From: Thermoplasmata archaeon
Lineage (GTDB): Archaea > Thermoplasmatota > Thermoplasmata > Lutacidiplasmatales > UBA184
Length of the DNA: 41,803 nucleotides
Assembly: GCA_030043855.1 (NCBI GenBank)
Contig: JASHWW010000006.1
Span: 1 to 41,803 of the forward strand
Direction of reading: 5' to 3'
Shown: positions 15,720-23,790 of the stretch, piece after piece
Layout: each line of letters starts with the position of its first letter
Position numbering within the stretch: the stretch's first letter is position 1
The notes under the pieces: model-generated
Told to the model about the DNA's origin: nothing
Database searches by the model: none
What the model saw: the letters and a program-made list of their open reading frames with translations, nothing else
Position numbers and translations under genes: made by a program

Positions 15720-16445
15720 ATGGGAGGCTCCGGAACTCCGCCGCCGGTCCGGGACGAGAAGGGGATCGAGCGCCTGTCGTTGGGGGCGGCGCTCGGGATC
15801 GCGGGGGCGGCGGTCGCCCTCGTCTCTCCGATCGTCTTCGTGCTCATCGTCGCGTTCGCGCCCGGCGGATTCTTCACGTTCCAGACGACGTTCGTGCAGG
15901 TCACGGGCGCCCTCGTCATCGCCGGCGCCGTTCTGCTGTTGGTCTCGTTGTTCGTCTATCGGCGCGCTTTCGCCCAGCTGCGCAAGGTCGACCGCCGGTT
16001 CCTGAGCGCCTCCGTCCTGTGCCTCATCGGGTCGATCGGGTTCCTGCTCCTGATCGTCTCCGCGACCCTGGTGATCGGGAACGCGAGCTCGCTCCTCTCC
16101 TGCGTCAAGGGCCAGCCGAGTCACGCGCTGACCTGCTTGCGTTCGGGGAACGCGCTCGGGGCGTACACGGGGCTCGCGGGCTTCTGGCTCGGGTGGCTCG
16201 GTGGGGTCGGCATCGTCGTGGGGATCTCGTTCGCGGGGAGCCGGTTCGGCCGCGGCGCGTTCTACGGCGGGGCGGTGACGTACGCGATCCTCCTGCTGCT
16301 CCTGATCGGCCCGTTCCTCAACCTCCTCTATCCGGTGCCGGGGATCCGCTACCTCCTCTGGGGCGTCCCGATCTTCTCGCTGCTCGGGCCGGCGCTGGTG
16401 CTCGTCGGGAGTCGGAGCGCGACGCCCGTCGCGGCCCCGAGCTGA
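15720..16445 (+). CDS. Six-helix integral membrane protein (DUF973-like)
   Basis: 241 residues with about six hydrophobic helices (roughly residues 21-47, 58-83, 97-120, 147-168, 178-200 and 206-230). The loop between helices 3 and 4 carries two cysteines (SCVKG and TCLRS) that could form an extracytoplasmic disulfide. General appearance of archaeal DUF973-type proteins, function unknown. TATA-like ATTAATC (15679-15685) precedes ATG 15720. msrA follows 25 bases after the stop, probably in the same transcript. Confidence 0.65.
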   Translation: MGGSGTPPPVRDEKGIERLSLGAALGIAGAAVALVSPIVFVLIVAFAPGGFFTFQTTFVQVTGALVIAGAVLLLVSLFVYRRAFAQLRKVDRRFLSASVLCLIGSIGFLLLIVSATLVIGNASSLLSCVKGQPSHALTCLRSGNALGAYTGLAGFWLGWLGGVGIVVGISFAGSRFGRGAFYGGAVTYAILLLLLIGPFLNLLYPVPGIRYLLWGVPIFSLLGPALVLVGSRSATPVAAPS

Positions 16446-16470
16446 TCGGGACGAAGGAGCGACGGAACCG

Positions 16471-17055
16471 ATGTCGGACCGCACCGAGCTGCTCACGGTC
16501 GGGGGCGGATGCTTCTGGTGCACGGAGGCCGTCTTCTCCGACCTCCGGGGCGTCACGTCCGTCCTCCCCGGATACTCCGGCGGCCGCGGGGTCGACCCGT
16601 CCTACGAGGACGTTTGCACCGGTCGGACCGGACATGCGGAGGTCGTCCAGATCGCGTTCGATCCGGGCGAGATCTCGCTCCACGACCTCCTGTCGATCTT
16701 CTTCACGGTCCACGACCCGACGACCAAGGACCGACAGGGGAACGACGTCGGACCGCAGTACCGCTCGGTGATCTTCTACCGCTCGCCAGAGCAGAAGGCG
16801 ACCGCCGAGCAAGTGATCCGCGAGGTCGGGGCCGAGCGGATCTGGCGACGGCCGATCGTGACCGAGGTGACCCCGTTCGCCGCGTTCTATCCCGCGGAGG
16901 AGTACCACCGGGACTACTTCCGTCGGAACCCGGAGCGGGCGTACTGCCAGATGATCATCGCCCCGAAAGTCGCGAAGTTCCGGCACAAGTTCGCGGACCG
17001 GCTGCGCGGGTCGGACCCCGGTGGTCGGGCTCAGAGCGCCAGCACCGCGAAGTAG
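16471..17055 (+). CDS. msrA: Peptide methionine-S-sulfoxide reductase A
   Basis: 194 residues. The active-site motif GGGCFWCTEAVF carries the catalytic C14. PGYSGG and GHAEVVQIAFDP are further family motifs, as are YRSVIFY and the EEYHRDYF region near the C-terminus. It reduces methionine-S-oxide in proteins with thioredoxin-type donors. An AAGGAG sequence precedes the ATG, fitting its position as second gene after the membrane protein. The last 25 bases overlap the convergent lysE gene, so the final residues (about 186-194) may be loosely conserved. Confidence 0.95.
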   Translation: MSDRTELLTVGGGCFWCTEAVFSDLRGVTSVLPGYSGGRGVDPSYEDVCTGRTGHAEVVQIAFDPGEISLHDLLSIFFTVHDPTTKDRQGNDVGPQYRSVIFYRSPEQKATAEQVIREVGAERIWRRPIVTEVTPFAAFYPAEEYHRDYFRRNPERAYCQMIIAPKVAKFRHKFADRLRGSDPGGRAQSASTAK

Positions 17056-17603
17056 ACCGCGAACCCGAGCACGATCGCGGCGGAGACCCAGCGGACCCCC
17101 GTCTGGACCCGGGGCGACCGTCGGGTCCCCGCGTGGACCGCGGCCGGGAAGACGACGATCCACACGGCGATGGCGCCGAACAGTCCGCCGAGGAGGACCG
17201 CCCCTCCCAGGTACGCGAACGCGACGCCCGCCGTGAGCCACCAGAGGATCTGGAACGGGTTGGAGAGTCCGACGGCGAGGGCCTGGAGGTAGGTCGTCCC
17301 CTCCGGGTCCGAGGTCGTCATCGGGGGCGGGGCGCGGAGCAATCGTACCCCGAGGAACGCCATGACGCCGGCGCCCAGGACGTAGATGCCCCGAACGATC
17401 GCGTGGAGGTCGACCACCGCCTGGAGGGAATAGACCGCCGAGCCGAGGATCGCGTCGGAGGTCATCGCGCCCAGCCCCGTGACCATGCCCGCGCGTCGGG
17501 AGCCGACCGACCGGTGCGCGATCAGCGCGTTCATCGGGCCGGGCGGCACCGTCAGGGAGAAGCCGAGCGCGAGCCCGAGCAGGAGCGCGGTTCCGGCCGT
17601 CAT
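17031..17603 (-). CDS. LysE-family amino-acid exporter
   Basis: 190 residues, with about six hydrophobic helices. The N-terminal LTVPPGPMNALIA stretch and the SNPFQILWWL stretch are hallmarks of the LysE/RhtB superfamily. It would export amino acids or derivatives from the cell, possibly relieving excess from peptide catabolism. Start ATG 17603 lies about 28 bases from a TATA-like element (17628-17633) shared with the divergent SRPBCC gene. The 5' leader includes an inverted repeat CGGGGG-N7-CCCCCG. Confidence 0.88.
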   Translation of the reverse strand: MTAGTALLLGLALGFSLTVPPGPMNALIAHRSVGSRRAGMVTGLGAMTSDAILGSAVYSLQAVVDLHAIVRGIYVLGAGVMAFLGVRLLRAPPPMTTSDPEGTTYLQALAVGLSNPFQILWWLTAGVAFAYLGGAVLLGGLFGAIAVWIVVFPAAVHAGTRRSPRVQTGVRWVSAAIVLGFAVYFAVLAL

Positions 17604-17633
17604 CGGGGGTCGAGCGCCCCCGGCAGGGTTATG
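17604..17633. promoter_or_regulatory. Shared bidirectional TATA element and inverted repeat between lysE and the SRPBCC gene
   Basis: GTTATG (17628-17633; CATAAC on the minus strand) lies 26-28 bases from both the lysE start (17603) and the SRPBCC start (17657). An inverted repeat CGGGGG (17604-17609) / CCCCCG (17617-17622) touches the lysE start. Confidence 0.45.
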
Positions 17634-17656
17634 CGCGGGCGAGGGAAACGGCCGCC

Positions 17657-18106
17657 GTGGTGCACTTTCGGGAGGACGGCGTGTTCCCGTACCCGCGGGA
17701 CGTCCTGTGGCGATTCCTCGACCTCCACGTCCTCGACGATCGCATCCGCTCGATCCATCCGAGCGTGCTCGCCCAGCGGACGGTGTCGGCCACGCCGAAC
17801 CAGGTGGTCCTCGCCCGCACGCTGGTCGCTCGGGGCCGCGAGTATCCCGTGACCTGGACGATTACCACCGACCGGCCGAACGCGTTGCGCTGGGAGATCC
17901 CGACCGCCCCGCAGGGTCCGTTCGTGCCGGGGAGCTACGTCGCGAACCGGTATACGGAGGTCCCGGGGGGCACCCGGGTCGAGACGGAGGTCGAGATGTC
18001 GATCGTCGGGGTCCCGCGATTCCTGCAGACGCTCATCGTCCGACGGGTGCTGCGGGACATCGACGGCGAGGATCTCGCGTACCTGCGCTCCCACCGGATC
18101 GAGTGA
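17657..18106 (+). CDS. SRPBCC (START-like) ligand-binding protein
   Basis: 149 residues with the beta-helix grip of the SRPBCC fold: an N-terminal strand and helix (FPYPRDVLWRFLDLHV), a run of strands (WTITTDRPNALRWEI, NRYTEVPGGTRVETEVEM) and a C-terminal helix. It binds a small hydrophobic ligand in this family; no substrate can be named. GTG 17657 is 26 bases from the shared TATA, so leaderless; GTG 17660 is an alternative. Confidence 0.7.
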   Translation: MVHFREDGVFPYPRDVLWRFLDLHVLDDRIRSIHPSVLAQRTVSATPNQVVLARTLVARGREYPVTWTITTDRPNALRWEIPTAPQGPFVPGSYVANRYTEVPGGTRVETEVEMSIVGVPRFLQTLIVRRVLRDIDGEDLAYLRSHRIE

Positions 18107-18147
18107 GCCGGGCGCACCGGTGCGTCGTCGCCGCCCGACGCGTCCGC

Positions 18148-18540
18148 TCAACTCCACGGCGGTTGGGGCCCGCCGGGAGGCGGCCCGGCCACCAGCACGA
18201 ACGGCCGCCAGGCGATGGCGAGCCCGCCCCCGACCACCGTGAGGAGGAACCCGATCAGGAAGCCGCCCAGGGCGAACGGGAGACTGACGAACGCGAGCAC
18301 GATCGCGGCGATCCCGAGCGCGGTCTTCGCGGGCGGCAGGGCGACGATCAGCGCGCCGACGAGGATCGTGACGAGCCCGTCGATCGCCCCGATGAAGAAC
18401 AGCCGTCCGCCCGGGACGTGCAAGTCAACGAGGACGATCCCGAACAGCGCGAGGAAGAGCCCGCCGACCAGGATGAAGAACCCCCCGACGATCGTGATCA
18501 GCCCGGCCAGCGTCGGCCGTCGTCCCAGGACCGCGACCAC
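18148..18540 (-). CDS. Small four-helix membrane protein
   Basis: About 130 residues, four hydrophobic helices and a short Pro/Gly-rich tail. Glycine-rich helices such as TIVGGFFILVGGLFLALFG resemble DUF4064/DUF6114-type proteins. Function unknown. The frame stays open far upstream through osmC. A TATA element GTAATATT (18560-18567, minus), which overlaps the osmC stop, is 24 bases before GTG 18540, so that start is chosen. Confidence 0.65.
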   Translation of the reverse strand: MVAVLGRRPTLAGLITIVGGFFILVGGLFLALFGIVLVDLHVPGGRLFFIGAIDGLVTILVGALIVALPPAKTALGIAAIVLAFVSLPFALGGFLIGFLLTVVGGGLAIAWRPFVLVAGPPPGGPQPPWS

Positions 18541-18559
18541 GCGGTCCCGACCGTCCCCG

Positions 18560-18567
18560 AATATTAC
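18560..18567 (-). promoter_or_regulatory. TATA element overlapping the osmC stop codon
   Basis: GTAATATT on the minus strand, 24 bases before GTG 18540. Decides the start of the small membrane protein. Confidence 0.5.
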
Positions 18568-19013
18568 TAGGCTCGGGTCGGAGCCCCGTTCACGCTCGTA
18601 TCGATGGGAATCCCGGCGCGGACGGCGCCCGAGACCGTGCAGTACTCCTCGAACACCGAGATGCAACGGTCCATCCGCGGACGGTCGGCCTCGTCCACGG
18701 GGTCGGCGCGGATGGCGACGCGTAGGCGAACCACCCGTTGCCGGCCGGCGGCGTTGCGGCCGACCTCGTTGGCCACGGTCGTTTCGATCGCACGGACCGG
18801 GATCCGCGCGCGGCGAAGGCAGTCGTACAACGTGGTGCTCATGCAGTGTCCGACGGCGACCGCAAGGACATCCCGCGGCGCCGGCCCCGCACCGCCTCCC
18901 AGGGGGGGCGGCTCGTCCACGGTCCACGGTCCGTACGTCCGGCCCTCGAATCGGACGCGGTAACGAAAGTCGGCGTCCTGGTGCAGTATCGGGTCCCCTG
19001 CGTTGATGTCCAT
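18567..19013 (-). CDS. OsmC/Ohr-family peroxiredoxin-like protein
   Basis: 148 residues from ATG 19013. The two redox cysteines of the family are present: C57 in AVGHCMSTTL and C125 in EEYCTVSGAV. OsmC/Ohr proteins reduce organic hydroperoxides. Helix-strand order (RDVLAVAVGHC helix, then VVRLRVAI strand) fits the fold. The frame is open to 19115, but ATG 19013 removes a low-complexity N-terminus and gives the family size. A weak TATA-like ACAAAT (19043-19048, minus) lies about 33 bases upstream. Confidence 0.85.
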   Translation of the reverse strand: MDINAGDPILHQDADFRYRVRFEGRTYGPWTVDEPPPLGGGAGPAPRDVLAVAVGHCMSTTLYDCLRRARIPVRAIETTVANEVGRNAAGRQRVVRLRVAIRADPVDEADRPRMDRCISVFEEYCTVSGAVRAGIPIDTSVNGAPTRA

Positions 19014-19108
19014 CGGCCCTCGCGGGGCCAGACCCCGGGGGGATTTGTCCGCGTCGTGACGCGCGCGTCGTCCCGGAGAGGGTAAGGCCGCGGGCGCGTT
19101 CCCGAGGC

Positions 19109-19540
19109 ATGGCACGTTCCGAGGGGGGAGACGGCCCCGTGCTCTGGCGGAACGGCCGGGTCGTTCTCCCGGAGACCTATCGCGAACGGGCTCGGTCGGT
19201 CGCCGACGGACCGCGAGCCGGTCCCTGGTCGACCGTCCTGGTCGGGACCCTCACGCTTCTGCTGGCCGGCGTGCTGGCCGTCCGGGGCGCGCCGGTCGCG
19301 GCGGCCGCGGGCGTGGGGCTGTTCCTGGCGGCGGGAGTGGCCGCGGGGGCCGAGCGACGCGCGCTGACGGTCGGACTCGCCGTTTCCGCCATCGTCTGGA
19401 CCGCGCTGGGGATCGGGGCATCGCTCGACCCTTCGCCGGTTCCCGGGTTCGGGCTCGCCGTCCTCGGTCTTGCAGGGGCCGTCGTCGTGGGTTTCGGGGG
19501 ATGGCGACTGCGGTCCCTTCCGGGGGCCCCCGCGGCGTAG
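19109..19540 (+). CDS. Small membrane protein
   Basis: 143 residues. A hydrophilic N-terminal 40 residues precede four Gly/Ala-rich hydrophobic helices (about 42-60, 63-80, 86-104 and 113-132). No family recognised. TATA-like GGTAAGG (19081-19087) is centred 25 bases before ATG 19109, supporting a leaderless start. Short gap to the TrmB gene, which has its own TATA. Confidence 0.6.
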   Translation: MARSEGGDGPVLWRNGRVVLPETYRERARSVADGPRAGPWSTVLVGTLTLLLAGVLAVRGAPVAAAAGVGLFLAAGVAAGAERRALTVGLAVSAIVWTALGIGASLDPSPVPGFGLAVLGLAGAVVVGFGGWRLRSLPGAPAA

Positions 19541-19561
19541 GATCGGAGCAGGTCCCGGTCG

Positions 19562-19568
19562 CTATAAG
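19562..19568 (+). promoter_or_regulatory. TATA box of the TrmB-family gene
   Basis: CTATAAG centred about 28 bases before ATG 19593; strong consensus match. Confidence 0.6.
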
Positions 19569-19592
19569 CCGATACGACGACCATCGGGACCG

Positions 19593-20510
19593 ATGCCGAC
19601 CGCGCGGGCCGAGTTCGACTGGCCCGAGCTGCTGCGTGCGATGGGACGATTCGGCCTCTCGACGCGCGAGGCGAGCCTCTACCTCCTCGCCCTGCGCCGC
19701 GGACGGGCCACCGCCCGGGAATTGACTCGCGAGTCGTCGCTCGACCGCGTCCTGGCGTACCGGACGCTGGACGCGATGCGGGCGCGCGGGCTCATTCAGG
19801 TGACCCTCGAGCGCCCCCGCCGCTACATCGCCGTCCCACCCCGCGTCGTCTTCGAACGCAACCTCCTCGAACGACGGCGGGCGTTGGACGAGGACGAAGG
19901 CCTCGCGCGCGACCTGGGCCGACGGTTGCCCGAGCTCCGGGACGCCGCGCCGTCCGGAGCGCCGCGGTTCGAGGTGATCACGGGCGGGGACGCGATCTAT
20001 CCGTATCTGCGCGACATGGTCCGGCGTGCGACCCGGGACGTTCGTACGATGATCACGTCCCGTGCGCTCCGCGAGTCCGTCCGCAATCGCACCTACGAGG
20101 ACCTCCCTCGGTTCCTCCGCGAGGGGGGGGAATTCCGGATGATCGCGGGCTCGGATCCGTTCGCCCGCCGTCTGCTCGGCCGGATCCGCCGCCTCGGCCG
20201 CGTCTACCAGCGCGCGGAGGTCCGTTCCCGGGACGATCTCACCGTGCGGTTGACGATCGTCGACGGTCGCGAGGCGCTGGTCTTCCTCGTTCCCGAGCCG
20301 GGCACCGGAGGGGTGCCGGAGGTGGCGGTGTGGAGCGACACCTCGGAATTCGTCGGGGCCCAGCGAGCCCTGTTCGACGCCAATTGGGCCGGGGCCCGTG
20401 CGGAGCCGTCCGCGGGGAAGCGCTCGGCTCCGGTGCGAACGGCGGAACGGGTTGGACGGGGCGGCCGATCTACGGGTGCTTCGCCATCCCGAGAACTTCG
20501 GCCTCGGTGA
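19593..20510 (+). CDS. TrmB-family transcriptional regulator
   Basis: 305 residues. An N-terminal winged helix (about residues 15-80) has STREASLYLLALRRGRATARELTRES and VLAYRTLDAMRARGLI, typical of TrmB. A short coiled-coil linker (NLLERRRALDEDE) follows, then a C-terminal domain (about 125-265) like the TrmB effector domain. Known TrmB members sense sugars or other metabolites. The tail of 40 residues is low complexity. The 3' end overlaps the convergent DUF1059 gene by 41 bases. Targets unknown. Confidence 0.8.
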   Translation: MPTARAEFDWPELLRAMGRFGLSTREASLYLLALRRGRATARELTRESSLDRVLAYRTLDAMRARGLIQVTLERPRRYIAVPPRVVFERNLLERRRALDEDEGLARDLGRRLPELRDAAPSGAPRFEVITGGDAIYPYLRDMVRRATRDVRTMITSRALRESVRNRTYEDLPRFLREGGEFRMIAGSDPFARRLLGRIRRLGRVYQRAEVRSRDDLTVRLTIVDGREALVFLVPEPGTGGVPEVAVWSDTSEFVGAQRALFDANWAGARAEPSAGKRSAPVRTAERVGRGGRSTGASPSRELRPR

Positions 20511-20628
20511 CCTTCTTGTGGTGGGCATGCTCGACATGCCACTGGGTCAGGGAGACCAGCTCGCCCTTGTCCTTCGTCACAACCTCGAAGCCGTCCTCGC
20601 ACGCGACCTTCATTCGACCGCATCCCAT
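20470..20628 (-). CDS. DUF1059 family small protein
   Basis: 52 residues (MGCGRMKVACEDGFEVV start, HVEHAHHKKVTEAEVLGMA end), matching the short DUF1059 family with its conserved Cys and the HxxxHH-type histidines; possible metal binding. Unlike most neighbours it has a leader of about 25 bases and a strong ribosome binding site, GGAGGA, 12 bases before the ATG. A TATA-like CTTAATG (20676-20682, minus) is flanked by an inverted repeat that looks like an operator. The open frame extends upstream but would run through the promoter. Confidence 0.75.
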   Translation of the reverse strand: MGCGRMKVACEDGFEVVTKDKGELVSLTQWHVEHAHHKKVTEAEVLGMAKHP

Positions 20629-20665
20629 GGTAGGATCCTCCGCCGTAGCGGCACCGTCCGGAACG

Positions 20666-20696
20666 CGATAACGGTCATTAAGAGTTGTCGTTACCG
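20666..20696. promoter_or_regulatory. Inverted repeat flanking the TATA element of the DUF1059 gene
   Basis: CGATAACG (20666-20673) and CGTTACCG (20689-20696) are inverted arms (one mismatch) separated by 15 bases that contain the TATA-like CATTAAG (20676-20682). Binding here would occlude TBP, so a repressor operator is likely. Confidence 0.45.
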
Positions 20697-20818
20697 ATTG
20701 CCACAACAACCTATGCCACGTCGCGTCTCCGGTACCGCTCCGGCGCGGCGACCCGCGGTCGATCCCCGTCGCCGAAGGGTTTTCCCGCCGCGTGGCCTCC
20801 CCGCGCCGAGGGAGTCCC

Positions 20819-21019
20819 ATGGTCCAGAAGGTGACCGAAGTCGTCGGGGTGTCGAAGGACGGATTCGCGCGAGCGGCGGAGAACGCGGTGGCCACGGCCG
20901 CGAAGTCGGTCCGGAACCTCCGATGGTTCCGCGTAACCGAGCTCGAGGGGCGGATCCACGACCAGAAAGTGACCGAATACCACGCCACGGTGAAGCTCTA
21001 CTTCGACCTCGAGGAGTGA
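20819..21019 (+). CDS. Dodecin (flavin-binding storage protein)
   Basis: 66 residues, the usual dodecin length. W36 in LRWFRVTELEGRI is the flavin-stacking tryptophan; the N-terminal KVTEVVGVS and C-terminal YHATVKLYFDLEE strands match the family. Forms dodecamers that sequester riboflavin or FMN in halophilic archaea and bacteria. GAGGGAG upstream of the ATG may serve as a ribosome binding site; the TATA is weak (TTTT near 20780). Confidence 0.92.
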   Translation: MVQKVTEVVGVSKDGFARAAENAVATAAKSVRNLRWFRVTELEGRIHDQKVTEYHATVKLYFDLEE

Positions 21020-21113
21020 CCGGGCGCGTCGCGGGTCGCGCGACGTCGTGGGGCCCTCCGCGAACCCGCGACCCCGACGGGGATAAGTAGGGGGCTCCGC
21101 TCGGCGGGCGCCC

Positions 21114-21710
21114 ATGGCCTCGCGTTTCTGCACGCAGTGCGGCGGACCCAACCCGCCCAACGCCACCTTCTGCCAGTACTGCGGGAAGCCGCTCGCCGGG
21201 GCTCCGTCGGGCACTCCGATCCCGGGTGCGGTCCCGCCGTCGGGCGCAGCCCCGGCGGGCGGGTGGACCGGGCCTCCCGGCGGGTACGGGGCTCCGCCGC
21301 CGCCCCCTCGGCGCCGTTCCCACACCCTGCTCCGGATCTTCGCGATCCTGATCGGCATCGTTCTGGTGGCGTCGATCCTGGTCTACCTGTTCGTCCCGGT
21401 CTCCACGCCGAACGTCGACGTGACGGTGTTCGTATTCGAGTCGCCGAACAATATCTGCAACCTGAGCGGGGTCGAGTACTACGGGTTCAACACGACCCCC
21501 GGGGGCGCCGTCGGTGTCGAGCTGAACATCACGGGGAACACCACGGGCACGTGCACGATCGCGACGCTCACGACGACGACCCCCGGATTCAGCGTGTCGG
21601 GGGCGAACCTCCCCCTGGCCGTTCCGGAGAACACGAACGAGACCCTGGTGTTCAACCTGGGCCTCCCGAACGGTTCGTACACGGGGAATGTGACGCTCGT
21701 CGCGACCTGA
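21114..21710 (+). CDS. Zinc-ribbon, single-pass membrane protein with extracytoplasmic domain
   Basis: 198 residues. An N-terminal zinc ribbon (CTQC at 6-9, CQYC at 20-23) precedes a Pro/Gly-rich linker to about residue 70 and one membrane helix (LLRIFAILIGIVLVASILVYLF, about 72-93). A Thr/Asn-rich beta domain with many NxT sequons follows. The zinc ribbon faces the cytoplasm, the glycosylatable domain the outside. Function unknown; this architecture recurs in Thermoplasmata and Haloarchaea. TATA-like GATAAG (21082-21087) lies 29 bases before the ATG. Confidence 0.7.
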   Translation: MASRFCTQCGGPNPPNATFCQYCGKPLAGAPSGTPIPGAVPPSGAAPAGGWTGPPGGYGAPPPPPRRRSHTLLRIFAILIGIVLVASILVYLFVPVSTPNVDVTVFVFESPNNICNLSGVEYYGFNTTPGGAVGVELNITGNTTGTCTIATLTTTTPGFSVSGANLPLAVPENTNETLVFNLGLPNGSYTGNVTLVAT

Positions 21711-21730
21711 TCGGTGGGCCGGGTCCCGCG

Positions 21731-23083
21731 CTACCAGCGACGATACGTCCGCCGCGCGGGGCGGGACGGTGCGGCGTCCCGGCGGGGTCCGGAGCCGCCG
21801 GAGCGCGGGCCCCCTCGACCTCGTCCCCGGCCGTCGCGGGGGCGTCCGCCCCGGCGCGGTTCGTGGCGACCCCCGCCCCCGCCGAACGCGGTCCGGGGGG
21901 GAGCGGGGGCGTCGTAGGCGAAGTCGGGGATCCGGGCCTTCGGGATCTCGAACCCGAGCAACTTCTGGATCTGGTCGAAGTCGTCCTGTTCCTCGGGGCT
22001 GACGAGGGTGAACGCGTCGCCGCGGCGTTGCGCCCGGGCGGTGCGCCCGACCCGGTGGATGTAGACCTCGGACTCGTGCGGGACGTCGTAGTTCACGACG
22101 TGGCTGACCCCTTCGACGTCGATCCCCCGGGCCGCGATGTCGGTCGCGACGAGCACCCGGTGTTCCCCTTCTCGGAACCCTTCGAGGGCGCGCACGCGCT
22201 GGCTCTGGCTCCGGTTCCCGTGGATCACGGTCACCGGGATCCCCCAGCCCATCAGCTGGCGGGCCAGTCGATCGGCGCGGTGCTTCGTGCGCGCGAAGAC
22301 GAGAACGCTGGTCATCGTCTCGTCGCGAAGGAGCTCGCGCAGGAGGGCCGCCTTCAGGTGCGACGGCACCGGGAGGGCGAGATGGCTCACGCCCACGGCG
22401 GCCACGGTCGCCGGTCCGACTTGCACCATGCGGGGGTCGCGCAGGAACTCGCGGGCCAGCCGGACGACCTCCGGCGGCATGGTGGCCGAGAAGAGCATCG
22501 TCTGGCGGTCCCGCGGGACCGCGGTGAGGATCCGTCGGACGTCCGGCAGGAACCCCATGTCGAGCATCCGGTCCGCCTCGTCGAGAACGAGGATCCGCAG
22601 GGCGCGGAAGTCGACGTAACCTCGGTTCATGTGATCGAGGAGCCGACCGGGGGTGGCGACGATGATCTCGGCCCCGCCGCGGAGCGCCCGCTCCTGCGGC
22701 TCCATCCCGACCCCGCCGTAGATCGCCGCGCCGCGACGGGTCGTGTACCGCCCGAGGCGCTGGAGGAACGTCTCGGCCTGGAGGGCGAGCTCCCGGGTCG
22801 GGGTGAGCACGAGCGCGTAGATGCGCCCGGGGGGCAGGTCGAGCGTCCGCTCGAGGATCGGCAGCAGGAAGGCGGCGGTCTTCCCGGTCCCGGTCTGCGC
22901 CGTGGCCACGACGTCCCGTCCTCCGACGGCTTCGGGGATCGCACGGCTCTGGATCGGAGTGGCCGCGTCGTATCCCATCTCGCGGACCCCCTTGCGGAGG
23001 ACCTCGCGCAGCGGCAGTTCGTCGAACTTGACCGCCGAGGTCGCGGGACCTGACGGCCGGGGACGCGGTTCGGGCTCACTCAT
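21731..23083 (-). CDS. DEAD-box RNA helicase (RhlE-like) with C-terminal RGG tail
   Basis: 450 residues. All core motifs are visible: F20 and TPIQ (Q motif), AQTGTGKT (I, 62-69), PTRELA (Ia), TPGR (Ib), DEAD (II), SAT (III), then ARGID (V) and HRVGRTAR (VI). The last 55 residues are Arg/Gly-rich with RGG/RGR repeats, an RNA-binding tail. It remodels RNA structure, for example in ribosome assembly or at low temperature. Minus-strand TATA CTTAACC (23109-23115) lies 29 bases before the ATG. Confidence 0.95.
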   Translation of the reverse strand: MSEPEPRPRPSGPATSAVKFDELPLREVLRKGVREMGYDAATPIQSRAIPEAVGGRDVVATAQTGTGKTAAFLLPILERTLDLPPGRIYALVLTPTRELALQAETFLQRLGRYTTRRGAAIYGGVGMEPQERALRGGAEIIVATPGRLLDHMNRGYVDFRALRILVLDEADRMLDMGFLPDVRRILTAVPRDRQTMLFSATMPPEVVRLAREFLRDPRMVQVGPATVAAVGVSHLALPVPSHLKAALLRELLRDETMTSVLVFARTKHRADRLARQLMGWGIPVTVIHGNRSQSQRVRALEGFREGEHRVLVATDIAARGIDVEGVSHVVNYDVPHESEVYIHRVGRTARAQRRGDAFTLVSPEEQDDFDQIQKLLGFEIPKARIPDFAYDAPAPPRTAFGGGGGRHEPRRGGRPRDGRGRGRGGPRSGGSGPRRDAAPSRPARRTYRRW

Positions 23084-23175
23084 GGACGGGCTGGTCGACC
23101 CCGCCCGAGGTTAAGACGAAGGTGGCGCCGGCGCGAGCGCCCGGCGGCTCCCGGGAACCCTTGAGTTCGCTCGCA

Positions 23176-23790
23176 ATGGGAGTCCCGATGCCCGCCCGAC
23201 CCGACCGTTCCCCCGGTCCGGCGATCCGGTTCGGTTCGCTCGTCGGGACGGCGCGGGACGCCGCCGTGCCGATCGTCCGCGCATCGTTCGTCGGCTACTA
23301 CCGGTGGCACGCGAAGCGGACGCTGCGGGAGGCCGACTGCGTACGGGGAGCGTACGTCGGGCCGGAGCTCGTCGGAGTGGCGATGCTGGACCGGCTGACC
23401 TCCGACGTGGGCTACGTGTTCTACCTCGCGGTCGTCCCGAACTACCGAGGGCAGGGGGTCGGAGCCGGCCTGCTCGACGACGCCCTCGCGGGGTTCCGCT
23501 CCGCCGGACTGCGGGTGGCGTACGGGGTGGTCGAGCCCGAGAACGGCCCCTCCCTCGGCCTGTTCCGATCCCGGGGGTTCCGGAACGTCGAGCGCAAGGA
23601 GCGGAGCTACCTCGACGGGGGCCTCGGCGCCTGGGGACTCCGTTCGAAGATGCGGATCGTGGGGGACGAGCTGCTTCTGGGTCTCCGTCTCGACTCCCCC
23701 TCGGGCGCGCCCTCGACCGGCGTGGCGGGGGTCGGTCACGCGTCGGCGGCGCCGTCGCGCGCCGGGGGCCGACGGGACCGGGCGTCCTGA
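23176..23790 (+). CDS. GNAT-family N-acetyltransferase
   Basis: 204 residues. The acetyl-CoA loop is VVPNYRGQGVGAGLLDDAL with the RGQGVG pyrophosphate motif, preceded by the strand VFYLAVV and followed by the conserved ENGPSLGLFRSRGF. Substrate unknown, possibly a protein N-terminus or small amine. The open frame reaches GTG 23122; ATG 23176 or 23188 are better sized, and the exact start is unsure. The last 55 bases overlap the convergent PH-like gene, in the low-complexity tail. Confidence 0.8.
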   Translation: MGVPMPARPDRSPGPAIRFGSLVGTARDAAVPIVRASFVGYYRWHAKRTLREADCVRGAYVGPELVGVAMLDRLTSDVGYVFYLAVVPNYRGQGVGAGLLDDALAGFRSAGLRVAYGVVEPENGPSLGLFRSRGFRNVERKERSYLDGGLGAWGLRSKMRIVGDELLLGLRLDSPSGAPSTGVAGVGHASAAPSRAGGRRDRAS

